Source: Lachnospiraceae bacterium UBA3401
GTDB taxonomy: Bacteria > Bacillota > Clostridia > Lachnospirales > Lachnospiraceae
Assembly: GCA_002358575.1 (NCBI GenBank)
Contig: DEPD01000045.1
Location: forward strand, 10,374-48,890
Direction of reading: 5' to 3'
DNA length: 38,517 bases
In this document: positions 7,292-16,088 of the stretch, in pieces
How positions within the stretch are numbered: position 1 is the first letter of the stretch
Layout: each line of letters begins with the position of its first letter
The notes under the pieces: model-generated
Databases searched by the model: none
The model's input: only the letters and a program-made list of their open reading frames with translations
What the model was told of the DNA's origin: nothing
Translations under genes and position numbers: made by a program

Positions 7292-7600
7292 ATGGCAAGG
7301 GAAAAAATACAAGACAGAATTAATGAGCAAAGTCCGTGGCAGCATATTACAGAGGGGAATAAAATTTTTGAGGCGGCCACTTCAAAGGATTTTTGCACAG
7401 GGGAGTGGAGGACAACAACGCCCACCTGGGAGTCTGAAAAGTGTAAACAATGTCTTTTGTGCACACCAGTATGTCCAGATTCGTCGATTCCAGTCATAGC
7501 TGGGAAGCGTGCAGAATTTGACTATGAGCATTGTAAAGGATGCGGCATTTGCGCAAAGGTATGTCCATTTGGCGCAATCAGTATGAGGGAGGGGAAATAA
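7292..7600 (+). CDS. porD: 2-oxoacid:ferredoxin oxidoreductase, delta (ferredoxin) subunit
   Basis: A 102-residue electron-transfer subunit. Two 4Fe-4S motifs are visible: C51, C54, C57, C61 (CKQCLLCTPVCP) and C81, C84, C87, C91 (CKGCGICAKVCP). The intervening fourth-ligand exchange gives two [4Fe-4S] clusters in this family. The N-terminal 40 residues, with TGEWRTTTPTWE, are typical of PorD. It lies 35 bases after the gamma gene, and its stop codon is immediately followed by the alpha start. It passes electrons from the thiamine-bound intermediate to external ferredoxin. Confidence 0.95.
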   Translation: MAREKIQDRINEQSPWQHITEGNKIFEAATSKDFCTGEWRTTTPTWESEKCKQCLLCTPVCPDSSIPVIAGKRAEFDYEHCKGCGICAKVCPFGAISMREGK

Positions 7601-8803
7601 ATGGCAATCAGAGAACGATTATCAGGTAATGAGGCGGTGGCATATGCTATCAAACAGGTAAATCCAGATGTCATGCCTGCCTTCCCAATCACACCGTCAA
7701 CAGAAATTCCGCAGTATGTGGCAAATTATATTGCAAACGGCGAGATTGATACAGAATTTATTCATGTTGAGAGTGAGCACAGTGCCATGAGTGCTACGAT
7801 TGGCGCATCGGCAGCAGGTGCAAGAGCAATCACAGCGACTTCTTCGTGCGGCATGGCACTAATGTGGGAGGAACTTTATGTAGCGGCATCAAACAGGCTT
7901 CCAATTGTGCTTGCATTGGTCAACAGAGCGCTGTCTGGACCGATCAATATCAATGCAGATCACTCGGATAGTATGGGGGCAAGGGATTCTGGCTGGATAC
8001 AGATTTATGCCGAGTCCAATCAGGAAGTTTACGATAATTTTATTCAGGCATTTCCAATTGCGGAGGACAAGCGGGTTCATTTGCCAGTTATGGTATGTCA
8101 AGATGGATTTATCACAAGTCATGGTGTGGAGAATATCTTGTTGACGGAGGATGCTGCGGTAAAGAAGTTTGTTGGAGCGTATGAACCAGAGCACTATCTT
8201 TTGAATCCGTCAGAGAAAATGGCAATCGGTCCTTATGCGGTTTCTAATTATTATATGGAGACAAAGCGCGCGCAGCGACAGGCAATGATAAATGCGCGGG
8301 AAGTTATTTTGGAGGTAGCAGCCAGATTTGAGAAGATGACAGGCCGCAAGTATGGCTTTTTTGAGGAATATCAGATGGAGGATGCCGAATATGCAGTTGT
8401 GATTATTGGTTCTGCGGCGGGAACTTGCAAGGCGGCAATAGATGAGATTAGAAGCACAACAGGCAAAAAGGTTGGTTTGATAAAGATTCGCGTGTTTCGA
8501 CCATTTCCAGAGGAGGAGCTAGCAAAGGCACTTTCTAAGACAAAAGCAGTGGCAATAATGGACCGTAGTGAAATGTTTGCGGCGACAAGTGGACCACTCG
8601 GCGCAGAAGTGCGTGCGGCGTTGTATCAAGCACATATAACTGTGGAAGTGGTAAATTATTTCTATGGCCTTGGTGGTAGAGATATCACCGTCTCTGATTT
8701 TAAAACAGCCTATCGAAATCTGGAAACGATTGCAGAGACACATACAGTGACAGATATGTATGAATACATAGGCCTACGCAGAGAACAGACGGAGGAGGTT
8801 TAG
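7601..8803 (+). CDS. porA: 2-oxoacid:ferredoxin oxidoreductase, alpha subunit
   Basis: A 400-residue alpha subunit. The N-terminal pyrimidine-binding domain shows GNEAVAYAIKQVNPDVMPAFPITPSTEIP and the EHSAMSATIGASAAGARA stretch typical of the family. The C-terminal transketolase-like domain contains GKKVGLIKIRVFRPFPEEEL. It starts with ATG directly after the delta stop; AGGGAGGGG inside the end of the delta gene serves as its ribosome binding site. It works with the beta subunit to bind thiamine pyrophosphate and the 2-oxoacid. Full length, no defects seen. Confidence 0.95.
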   Translation: MAIRERLSGNEAVAYAIKQVNPDVMPAFPITPSTEIPQYVANYIANGEIDTEFIHVESEHSAMSATIGASAAGARAITATSSCGMALMWEELYVAASNRLPIVLALVNRALSGPININADHSDSMGARDSGWIQIYAESNQEVYDNFIQAFPIAEDKRVHLPVMVCQDGFITSHGVENILLTEDAAVKKFVGAYEPEHYLLNPSEKMAIGPYAVSNYYMETKRAQRQAMINAREVILEVAARFEKMTGRKYGFFEEYQMEDAEYAVVIIGSAAGTCKAAIDEIRSTTGKKVGLIKIRVFRPFPEEELAKALSKTKAVAIMDRSEMFAATSGPLGAEVRAALYQAHITVEVVNYFYGLGGRDITVSDFKTAYRNLETIAETHTVTDMYEYIGLRREQTEEV

Positions 8804-8809
8804 GAGAGC

Positions 8810-9748
8810 ATGGAGAAGACAACATATAATTTTAAAGAAGTTATGAGTAAACCGGAACGTCTTGCCCCAGGACATAGAATGTGTGCAGGTTGCGGCGGTA
8901 CAATTACGGTGCGTACAGTGTTGCGAGCACTTGAGGAGGGGGATAAGGCAGTCATTGGAAATGCCACAGGATGCCTTGAAGTATCTTCTTTCATGTATCC
9001 ATACACTGCTTATGAGGACAGCTATATACACAATGCGTTTGAGAATGCGGGGGCGACACTTTCTGGAGTGGAAACGGCATATCATGTGTTGAAGAAAAAA
9101 GGAAGGATTCAGGAGAACTTTAAGTTTATTACGTTTGGTGGTGATGGGGGCACTTATGATATTGGGTTTCAGTCTTTGTCTGGTGCCATGGAGCGCGGAC
9201 ATGATATGGTCTATGTGTGTTATGATAATGGCGCTTATATGAATACGGGAACACAGCGTTCCTCTGCGACACCACAGTATGCGGATACGACCACAACGCC
9301 AGCAGGAAAAGTATCTGCGGGAAAGGTACAAGTTAGAAAAGACCTTGCAGCAATCATGGCAGAACACCATATTCCCTATGTAGGGCAGAGTACATTCACA
9401 TCAAATTTTAAGGATTTGTATACAAAAGCACAAAAGGCAATCTATACGCCAGGGGCTGCTTTTTTGAATGTCATGTCACCTTGCCCAAGAGGCTGGGGAT
9501 ATGAGCCAAGTGAGATAATGCGTGTTTGTCAGTTGGCAATGGATACATGCTATTGGCCCATGTTTGAAGTGATAGAAGGAAAATGGATTTTAAACTATGA
9601 ACCAAAAAACAAGCTGCCTATTGAGGAGTTTTTAAGACCACAGAGACGATTTAAACATTTGTTCCGAAAAGAAAATGAAGCGCTCATTGGAAAATTTCAG
9701 GAGGAAATTGACAGGAGATGGGAGGAACTTAGGAATAAATGCAGTTAA
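8810..9748 (+). CDS. porB: 2-oxoacid:ferredoxin oxidoreductase, beta (TPP-binding) subunit
   Basis: A 312-residue beta subunit. The thiamine pyrophosphate/Mg motif begins GGDGGTYDIG (111-120) and ends at D140-N141 (VCYDNGAYMNTGTQ). Cysteines C25, C28, C55 and C225 (in SPCPRGWG) match the four ligands of the proximal 4Fe-4S cluster in PorB. It begins 6 bases after the alpha gene, with GGAGG inside the alpha end as ribosome binding site. It is the last gene of the operon, followed by a strong terminator. Confidence 0.95.
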   Translation: MEKTTYNFKEVMSKPERLAPGHRMCAGCGGTITVRTVLRALEEGDKAVIGNATGCLEVSSFMYPYTAYEDSYIHNAFENAGATLSGVETAYHVLKKKGRIQENFKFITFGGDGGTYDIGFQSLSGAMERGHDMVYVCYDNGAYMNTGTQRSSATPQYADTTTTPAGKVSAGKVQVRKDLAAIMAEHHIPYVGQSTFTSNFKDLYTKAQKAIYTPGAAFLNVMSPCPRGWGYEPSEIMRVCQLAMDTCYWPMFEVIEGKWILNYEPKNKLPIEEFLRPQRRFKHLFRKENEALIGKFQEEIDRRWEELRNKCS

Positions 9749-9770
9749 AAGTAAATTAGATAAAGAAAAC

Positions 9771-9811
9771 AAAAAAGAAAGAATACCATTCAGCGGTATT
9801 CTTTCTTTTTA
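9771..9811. terminator. Bidirectional terminator after the oxidoreductase operon
   Basis: AAAAAAGAAAGAATACC (9771-9787) pairs with GGTATTCTTTCTTTTT (9795-9810). This AT-rich stem has A and U tracts on both sides, so it can stop both the plus-strand operon and the convergent minus-strand gene. Confidence 0.9.
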
Positions 9812-9822
9812 GAAATTGTTTC

Positions 9823-10401
9823 TTAGTGTGCGAAAGTTAATTCAGCCTGTTTGCGCATCTCTTCAATTTCAGCCTGTTTGCGTGCTTCATCTTCAGCAGC
9901 TTCACGTAGAAGTCGCTCATAGATTTCATTGGCCTCCGTAATAATCGCATTCTGTTCGGGCGGTGTGATCACATCATCACCGCGCTGCCCGCCTGCTATA
10001 AGCAGGTCGATAGAACTCTGGTTGCTGGAAGCATACAAAATTGCCTGTAAAGTTGCCTGTGTGTTTTCGTCAACAGGCTGTTGTCCGTACAATCCAGAGT
10101 AAGAACCGGTTGATGCATTGAATGCAGAAGAATCAATCTCATTTTGAACTTCCACTTCCTGTGGCGCATCCACGGGACCTTCTAAGGCAAGGCGCTCGGC
10201 TTCCTCTGCCTCAATGCGAAGTGCTTCTTCCTTCTCTTGTTTGGAGGGCCATATGCGGACTGCTTCGGGATTATATACTACCAACCACCATTTGATGACA
10301 TGCGGGTAATATTTTTTTAAAAAATATGCTGTGGCTGCATCCATCATCTTAACACCATCTTTCAGAAGAATTGTTTCATAGAATAGTCCTGCCAAATTCA
10401 T
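9823..10401 (-). CDS. Charged protein of unknown function
   Basis: A 192-residue protein with no convincing membrane segment. Residues 1-60 are compact and aromatic (KKYYPHVIKWWLVVYNPEAVRIWP). The middle is low complexity and acidic (EALRIEAEEAERLALEG, then a Ser/Asn/Gln-rich linker). The C-terminus, about 140-190, is a predicted charged helix or coiled coil (ANEIYERLLREAAEDEARK). The start is uncertain: the ATG at 10401 lacks a clear ribosome binding site, and alternatives exist at the two consecutive Met codons about 18 residues in. It lies between convergent and divergent neighbours, so it is transcribed alone. I do not recognise a family. Confidence 0.55.
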   Translation of the reverse strand: MNLAGLFYETILLKDGVKMMDAATAYFLKKYYPHVIKWWLVVYNPEAVRIWPSKQEKEEALRIEAEEAERLALEGPVDAPQEVEVQNEIDSSAFNASTGSYSGLYGQQPVDENTQATLQAILYASSNQSSIDLLIAGGQRGDDVITPPEQNAIITEANEIYERLLREAAEDEARKQAEIEEMRKQAELTFAH

Positions 10402-10560
10402 TGTCTATGTATGGTGGACTACTCTAATTATTTTACCACATATTTATTAATATCGGTAGAATAAAAGAGAAAATTTATTGAATTGTTAAAAAGTGTTAGA
10501 GTAAATTTTTTAACAGTTTCTTAATAGGAAATAAAAAAGGTAATAAATGTATAAACTAAA

Positions 10561-10588
10561 TTGACAAAATAAAAAATGGTGTTATAGT
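10561..10588 (+). promoter_or_regulatory. Promoter for clpB
   Basis: TTGACA (10561-10566) and TATAGT (10583-10588) have a 16-bp spacer, 50 bp upstream of the clpB ATG. I looked for CIRCE (TTAGCACTC inverted repeat) and for a CtsR-type GGTCAAA tandem repeat here and found neither, so heat regulation of clpB is not evident from the upstream DNA. Confidence 0.7.
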
Positions 10589-10639
10589 ATATATAGAACA
10601 AATAGAAAAGTAAATGAGTAATATGAGAGGAGGAAAAGT

Positions 10640-13234
10640 ATGAATATTCAGAAGTTTACACAAAAATCATTAGAGGCAGTAAACCAGTGTGAAAAACTTG
10701 CTGTGGAATATGGAAATCAGGAGCTTGAGCAGGAGCATTTGCTCTATGCGCTTCTCACAATTGATGATAGCCTTATTTTGAAACTTGTAGAGAAAATGGA
10801 GATTAACAAGGAATATTTTCTTGATAGAGTGAAAAAAGCACTTGAGAAACGCGTGAAAGTTCAAGGAGGGCAGCCCTATATAGGACAGTATCTCAACAAA
10901 GTGTTAATCAGTGCAGAGGATGAAGCAAAACGCATGGGAGATGAATATGTATCTGTTGAGCATTTATTTCTCTCCATGATTCAAAATCCAAACAGAGAAG
11001 TCAAGGAGATTTTTAGAGAGTATGGTATTACGCGGGAACGGTTTTTAAAGGCACTTGCAGAGGTGCGGGGAAATCAGAAAGTCACAAGTGACAATCCTGA
11101 AGCGACATATGATACACTTGAAAAATATGGGCAGGATTTGGTGGAGAAGGCAAGAAACCAGAAGCTTGACCCAGTGATTGGCAGGGATAATGAGATTCGC
11201 AATATTATTCGGATTCTATCCAGAAAGACCAAAAATAACCCTGTGCTTATCGGGGAGCCGGGTGTTGGAAAGACAGCGGTTGTGGAAGGGCTTGCACAGC
11301 GGATTGTGCGCGGTGATGTGCCGCAGGGATTAAAGGATAAGAAAATCTTTTCCCTAGATATGGGAGCGTTGGTTGCAGGTGCGAAATACAGAGGTGAATT
11401 TGAAGAGCGTTTAAAAGCAGTATTGGAAGATGTGAAAAATAGCGATGGACAGATTATTTTGTTTATTGACGAGTTGCATACGATTGTGGGTGCCGGCAAG
11501 ACAGACGGGGCTATGGACGCTGGAAATATGCTTAAACCAATGCTTGCACGTGGGGAATTGCACTGTATAGGTGCGACAACACTGGATGAATACAGACAGT
11601 ATATTGAAAAGGACCCTGCACTAGAGCGACGTTTTCAGCCAGTCATGGTGTCAGAACCCACAGTTGAGGATACCATTAGTATATTAAGAGGACTGAAAGA
11701 GCGCTATGAGGTATTTCATGGGGTCAAGATTATGGACAATGCTCTTGTGAGTGCTGCTGTGCTCTCAAACCGGTATATTACAGACCGATTTTTGCCGGAT
11801 AAAGCCATTGACTTGGTGGATGAGGCTTGTGCCATGATTAAGACAGAACTTGATTCTTTGCCAGCAGAGCTTGATGAACTGCAAAGAAAGATCATGCAGA
11901 TGGAAATTGAGGTTGCAGCACTCAAGAAAGAGGAGGACCGTTTAAGTGCGGAGCGTTTGACAGTACTGCAGGCAGAACTTGCCGAACAGAAGGCGGAGTT
12001 TGACAATCGCAAGGCGCAATGGGACAACGAGAAGGCGTGTGTGGAAAAGTTATCAAAACTGCGTGAGGATATTGAACAATTAAACAATCAGATACAGATT
12101 GCACAGCGGGAAGGTAATCTTGAAAAGGCAGCAGAGTTAAGCTATGGAAAATTACCCGAATTGAAAAAACAGTTGGAAATTGAGGAAGAGGCGGTGAATG
12201 CAAGGGAGATGTCTTTGGTACATGAAAGCGTCTCAGATGATGAGATTGCAAAGATTATCTCACGTTGGACAGGGATTCCTGTGTCAAAACTCAATGAGAG
12301 TGAGCGAAACAAAACCTTACATTTGGATGCAGAGCTTCACAAACGTGTAATTGGACAGGATGAGGGTGTCACAAAAGTGACAGAGGCAATCATTCGTTCA
12401 AAAGCAGGAATTAAAGATCCTGACAAGCCAATTGGTTCTTTTCTGTTTCTAGGACCGACAGGAGTAGGCAAGACAGAGCTGGCAAAAGCGCTTGCTGTAT
12501 CTTTGTTTGATGACGAATCCAATATGGTTCGTATTGATATGAGTGAATATATGGAAAAACATTCTGTGTCAAGACTAATCGGAGCGCCTCCTGGATATGT
12601 GGGGTATGACGAAGGTGGACAACTCACAGAGGCAGTGCGCAGAAAACCGTACAGTGTAGTTTTGTTTGATGAGGTTGAGAAAGCGCATCCAGATGTGTTT
12701 AACATTCTTTTGCAAGTGCTTGATGATGGACGGATCACAGACTCACAAGGACGGACAGTAGATTTTAAAAATACGATTTTGATTATGACTTCTAATATTG
12801 GCGCACAGTATCTGCTCGATGGAATTGACAGCGATGGAGAGATAGAAGAATCCGCACAAAATATGGTTATGGGTGAGCTTAGATCACACTTTAGACCAGA
12901 GTTTCTCAACAGATTAGATGAGACAATTCTATTTAAACCGCTCACCAAGGATAATATTGGTGGCATTATTGGATTGATTCTTATAGATATCAATAGACGA
13001 CTTGCAGACAGAGAACTGGTAATCGAGATTTCTGAGCGGGCACAGCGTTTTATTATTGATAACAGTTATGACCCAGTGTATGGAGCAAGACCACTCAAAC
13101 GATATATACAAAAGAATGTAGAAACTCTAGCTGCCAGATTGATTCTTGCAGACCAGGTAAAAGTTGGAGACACAATCTTAATTGATTTAGACAGCACAGA
13201 ACAGAAACTAGAAGCAATTACTAAGAATGAGTAG
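10640..13234 (+). CDS. clpB: ATP-dependent disaggregase ClpB
   Basis: An 864-residue Hsp100 chaperone that threads aggregated protein through a hexameric pore, working with DnaK. The double Clp-N repeat covers about residues 1-145. The first AAA module has GEPGVGKT (about 205-212) and Walker B ILFIDELHTIVGAG. The long coiled-coil middle domain (about 400-525) distinguishes ClpB from ClpC and ClpA. The second module has GPTGVGKT (about 605-612) and VVLFDEVEKAHPDV. It ends in the usual C-terminal domain. Length is normal. GAGAGGAGG precedes the ATG. Its stop codon lies inside the shared terminator hairpin. Secure assignment. Confidence 0.98.
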   Translation: MNIQKFTQKSLEAVNQCEKLAVEYGNQELEQEHLLYALLTIDDSLILKLVEKMEINKEYFLDRVKKALEKRVKVQGGQPYIGQYLNKVLISAEDEAKRMGDEYVSVEHLFLSMIQNPNREVKEIFREYGITRERFLKALAEVRGNQKVTSDNPEATYDTLEKYGQDLVEKARNQKLDPVIGRDNEIRNIIRILSRKTKNNPVLIGEPGVGKTAVVEGLAQRIVRGDVPQGLKDKKIFSLDMGALVAGAKYRGEFEERLKAVLEDVKNSDGQIILFIDELHTIVGAGKTDGAMDAGNMLKPMLARGELHCIGATTLDEYRQYIEKDPALERRFQPVMVSEPTVEDTISILRGLKERYEVFHGVKIMDNALVSAAVLSNRYITDRFLPDKAIDLVDEACAMIKTELDSLPAELDELQRKIMQMEIEVAALKKEEDRLSAERLTVLQAELAEQKAEFDNRKAQWDNEKACVEKLSKLREDIEQLNNQIQIAQREGNLEKAAELSYGKLPELKKQLEIEEEAVNAREMSLVHESVSDDEIAKIISRWTGIPVSKLNESERNKTLHLDAELHKRVIGQDEGVTKVTEAIIRSKAGIKDPDKPIGSFLFLGPTGVGKTELAKALAVSLFDDESNMVRIDMSEYMEKHSVSRLIGAPPGYVGYDEGGQLTEAVRRKPYSVVLFDEVEKAHPDVFNILLQVLDDGRITDSQGRTVDFKNTILIMTSNIGAQYLLDGIDSDGEIEESAQNMVMGELRSHFRPEFLNRLDETILFKPLTKDNIGGIIGLILIDINRRLADRELVIEISERAQRFIIDNSYDPVYGARPLKRYIQKNVETLAARLILADQVKVGDTILIDLDSTEQKLEAITKNE

Positions 13235-13255
13235 GGGAGATTTCCCCTACTCATT
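13226..13255. terminator. Bidirectional terminator containing both convergent stop codons
   Basis: A 13-bp perfect stem pairs 13226-13238 (beginning AATGAGTAGGGG) with 13243-13255, around a GATT loop. The clpB stop TAG is 13232-13234 and the minus-strand stop of the SGNH hydrolase is 13249-13247, so both stop codons are part of the stem. Confidence 0.9.
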
Positions 13256-14278
13256 TTCTATTCGCAGACCATGTGGTGGAGCTTTTTTATCTGATTGTGG
13301 AGAGATTGCTGTATTGCTGTTATTTGTTATAATAGCATGTTGCAGCAGATAATCTTTCCAAACGGGATAGTACTGCGCTTTGATATGTACCTGATCCCAT
13401 GTATAATCTGAAACCAGTGCACCTTCATCACATAAACTGCTCTCATTGATATCAATATAAAAGATATCCTTTTGATTAGCAAGTGTTGCAATCAGTGCAT
13501 TTCTAGCAGCAATATTCTCATTGTTGATACTGTCACTCTCATCAGACTTTGACTGGGTAACAAAGAGATTTGCCTGAATAAAAATTAACGCATTGGGTTG
13601 GAGCTTTCGGATATCGTTTACGACCTCACGATAACGTTCATAAAAGGTCTCAGGGGTTCCGGTTCCGCACTCATTAATACCAACCATAAGATAAATTTTT
13701 GCAAACTGATTTTCAGTAAGGATATCTTTGACTGACATTTTTTCATCGTTAAATGTCAGTTTTGGTTTTTCATAGTCATATATTGTGAGGGAAGTCTTAC
13801 ACAAAAAGGTTGCATTTTCTATGCCAGCGTACTGACTAATACCGACAGTGCGGGAATCGCCAATAAAGCAGGCATCAGCAAAGTAGTCTTCTGCTGCTGT
13901 TGTAAATTCATAAGTTTGTGCTACTTCTTGCAGGCTGTCCGAAGCGGCTGCAAATAACTTTCCCTTTGCGGTGGGATCGGTGAGATTGGTTGCGATGTCT
14001 GTTAAGGGAGATGGCACGACATCAGTTGATTCTGCCTGTGCAGTGGCAGGCAGGGCAATCAGATTATTGACTGCATAATCAGTATTGAAACTGGATAAAT
14101 CTGAGAGATATAGTTTGTCATGTAGTCCCCGCATTGCTGTTGTAAGAGGCGGGGTTGATGCCGCGTAAGTATTTGTTCGGCGGTAATACTGAATATTCCA
14201 GTAGTGACCAAGAATGCTGAATATACATGTCGACAACACAATCAGAAATAAAAGTGTATAACTTTTTTGATTTTTCAT
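13247..14278 (-). CDS. Membrane-anchored SGNH/GDSL hydrolase
   Basis: A 343-residue protein with one N-terminal membrane anchor (about 8-27) and a linker. The extracytoplasmic SGNH domain starts at about residue 135. The blocks are clear: nucleophile Ser142 in FIGDSRTVG, G200/N202 in VGINECG, and the Asp295-His298 pair in DQVHI. The family acts as esterases or acyltransferases on sugars. The gene follows the MBOAT gene by 18 bases on the same strand, the usual arrangement of DltB/AlgI-type acylation machines in which the SGNH partner transfers or removes the acyl group outside the cell. The target glycan is unknown. Its stop codon lies in the shared terminator. Confidence 0.85.
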   Translation of the reverse strand: MKNQKSYTLLFLIVLSTCIFSILGHYWNIQYYRRTNTYAASTPPLTTAMRGLHDKLYLSDLSSFNTDYAVNNLIALPATAQAESTDVVPSPLTDIATNLTDPTAKGKLFAAASDSLQEVAQTYEFTTAAEDYFADACFIGDSRTVGISQYAGIENATFLCKTSLTIYDYEKPKLTFNDEKMSVKDILTENQFAKIYLMVGINECGTGTPETFYERYREVVNDIRKLQPNALIFIQANLFVTQSKSDESDSINNENIAARNALIATLANQKDIFYIDINESSLCDEGALVSDYTWDQVHIKAQYYPVWKDYLLQHAIITNNSNTAISPQSDKKAPPHGLRIENE

Positions 14279-14296
14279 ATTTAAAAAAATGCCTTT

Positions 14297-15715
14297 CTAA
14301 TATCGGAAGTACAAAAACGGGTTGTCAATTCCAATGGACAGATAGTATACAGACCACCAAAATACAATCAGGGCAATAAGAATGCCAATATTCTTATTGC
14401 GGATTTTGCTAAAGAGCTTCTCAGGATACTCTGTTGCAAAGAGAATGCTTGCAAGGATTAGTGGACCATACTCTGCTGCAAACCTTGTAAAATCAGTAAA
14501 ATTTAGAATATTTTCCGCGTCAAAGAACGGAAACATTCTTCTCAGATAAACACCAAGTTCATGAAAATCACTGATTGCAAAAATTGTCCAGCTCACAAGA
14601 ATATAGAAAAACATATAACAGTGCGAGATAAGCTTGGCAAAAATATTGTCAGCGGTAAGCCATTTTAGAGTTATATTTTTTTCTATAATTTGCAGTATAA
14701 AGATGAAAAATCCCCACAAAATAAAGTTCCATGCTGCACCGTGCCAGAACCCAGTCAAAAACCATACGACCAACAGATTAAAGATGGTGCGAGCGTTTCC
14801 CTTGCGATTTCCGCCGAGTGGAATGTACACATATTCTCGAAACCATGCGCCAAGTGTGATGTGCCATCTGCGCCAGAACTCTGTGACGCTGCGCGCCATA
14901 TAAGGATGACGAAAGTTTGCAGGCATGCGGAATCCAAGCATTTCTCCCAGACCGACAGCCATCAGGGAGTAGCCGCAGAAGTCAAAGTAAAGCTGCATGG
15001 AATAGGCAAAAGCGCCAAGCCACGCAAGTGGAGTAGAAATGCTCTCATAGCCAATCGTACAGACCTCATTCCATAAAGTTCCAATGCGATTTGCAATAAT
15101 TACTTTGTAACCAAGCCCTACAATAAAAGTTTTTAGCCCACTGTCAAATCCATGTACAGAAATTTTTCTTTGTTTTAATGCATCGCGGATATCAGAGTAA
15201 ACGACAATTGGACCCGCAATTAACTGAGGAAACATACACAGATATGCGCCAAGGCTGATAAAAGAAGTATCCGCTTTTGTTTTTCCAAGGTATACATCAA
15301 TGATATAAGATGTAATTTGAAAAGTATAGAAGCTGATACCTAACGGCAGCGTGAGATTGAGCGTATAAAACCGCCAGCGGATGTCCAGCAGCCGCAGAGC
15401 TGCATTAATATTTTCAATAAAAAAATTTGTGTACTTAAAAAACAACAGCAGACCAAGATTATAAAACAGCGATAAAACTAGCAGTAATGTCCGCTCCATG
15501 TCTCTTCCTTCAAAACGTTCCATACCTCGCCCAAGTAAAAAGTTTACTGTAATAGAGCATAAAATAAGGAAAAGGTAAGAAGGATCACCGAAACTATAAA
15601 AAATCAAACTTCCTAGAAATAGAAGAAAGTTTCGGAATTTGGCAGGAACGATATAATATAAAGCCAGAAATACTGGCAAAAAAACAAAGATAAATATAAT
15701 ACTACTAAAAACCAT
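14297..15715 (-). CDS. MBOAT-family membrane O-acyltransferase (AlgI/DltB type)
   Basis: A 472-residue polytopic membrane protein with about ten hydrophobic helices. It carries the MBOAT signature FWRRWHITLGAWFREYVYIP (280-299) with His285, and the catalytic His325 in LTGFWHGAAW. PLGGNRKG follows the first motif, as in AlgI and PatA/OatA partners. It moves an acyl group across the membrane for transfer to a surface polymer. GGGGGAG lies 5 bases upstream of the ATG. It is first in a two-gene operon with the SGNH hydrolase. No teichoic-acid dlt genes are nearby, so an exopolysaccharide or cell-wall glycan is the likelier substrate. Confidence 0.93.
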   Translation of the reverse strand: MVFSSIIFIFVFLPVFLALYYIVPAKFRNFLLFLGSLIFYSFGDPSYLFLILCSITVNFLLGRGMERFEGRDMERTLLLVLSLFYNLGLLLFFKYTNFFIENINAALRLLDIRWRFYTLNLTLPLGISFYTFQITSYIIDVYLGKTKADTSFISLGAYLCMFPQLIAGPIVVYSDIRDALKQRKISVHGFDSGLKTFIVGLGYKVIIANRIGTLWNEVCTIGYESISTPLAWLGAFAYSMQLYFDFCGYSLMAVGLGEMLGFRMPANFRHPYMARSVTEFWRRWHITLGAWFREYVYIPLGGNRKGNARTIFNLLVVWFLTGFWHGAAWNFILWGFFIFILQIIEKNITLKWLTADNIFAKLISHCYMFFYILVSWTIFAISDFHELGVYLRRMFPFFDAENILNFTDFTRFAAEYGPLILASILFATEYPEKLFSKIRNKNIGILIALIVFWWSVYYLSIGIDNPFLYFRY

Positions 15716-15946
15716 GATGCTCCCCCATAAATCATGATATTTGTTACCTGCCTCAATATTATAGCAAAAACAATTTGATAATTCTATAGAATAAATCGAA
15801 TTTTTTCTACAAATAATACAGAAAATTGCGCAAAAAATATAGCAAATTCAACATTGTAATGCAAAAGACATGTTTTGACAATAAAAAATATTGCAGAGTA
15901 TCAGAAAATTTGCTACAGTTTAAGAAATGAAATTTATTGTGATACA
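15716..15946. other. Divergent AT-rich promoter region
   Basis: This is the non-repeat part of the 373-bp gap before the PrsA-like gene. On the minus strand a good TATAAT box lies shortly upstream of the MBOAT gene. On the plus strand TTGACA (15875-15880) is present, but the matching -10 is weak. No gene or RNA is recognisable. Confidence 0.45.
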
Positions 15947-16065
15947 TATAGTAAACGACCGCAATGTGAAAAATCTTATATGATAATTTTTTACATAGGA
16001 ACTTAGCCGCTTTGCGGCATACGGTCGGCGCAGAGTAAACGCAAGTATAATTTGTGTTTACTATA
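15947..16065. repeat. Palindromic intergenic repeat, family A, copy 1
   Basis: This 119-bp unit has terminal inverted repeats TATAGTAAAC (15947-15956) and GTTTACTATA (16056-16065). Its right 61 bp (16005-16065) match 17351-17411 at about 54 of 61 positions. That core contains a CCGC/GCGG mini-hairpin, ACGGTCGG, and a long stem AGTAAACGCAA / TTTGTGTTTACT. It has the size and ends of a MITE or palindromic repeat. No ORF is inside. Confidence 0.65.
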
Positions 16066-16088
16066 TTTATTATATAAGAGGCGATTAT

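Noticed and set aside
8774..9370. Open frame of 198 codons antisense to the porA/porB junction
   Set aside because: Shadow of two well-supported genes; the translation is Cys/His/Arg-rich as is usual for reverse-complement artefacts.
10402..10639. CIRCE or CtsR operator before clpB
   Set aside because: No TTAGCACTC inverted repeat or GGTCAAA tandem is present; only a TTGACA/TATAGT promoter was found.
12337..12993. Long open frame of 218 codons antisense to clpB
   Set aside because: It lies wholly inside the coding strand of a clear ClpB, has no ribosome binding site, and the translation is Ser/Pro-rich with no domain.
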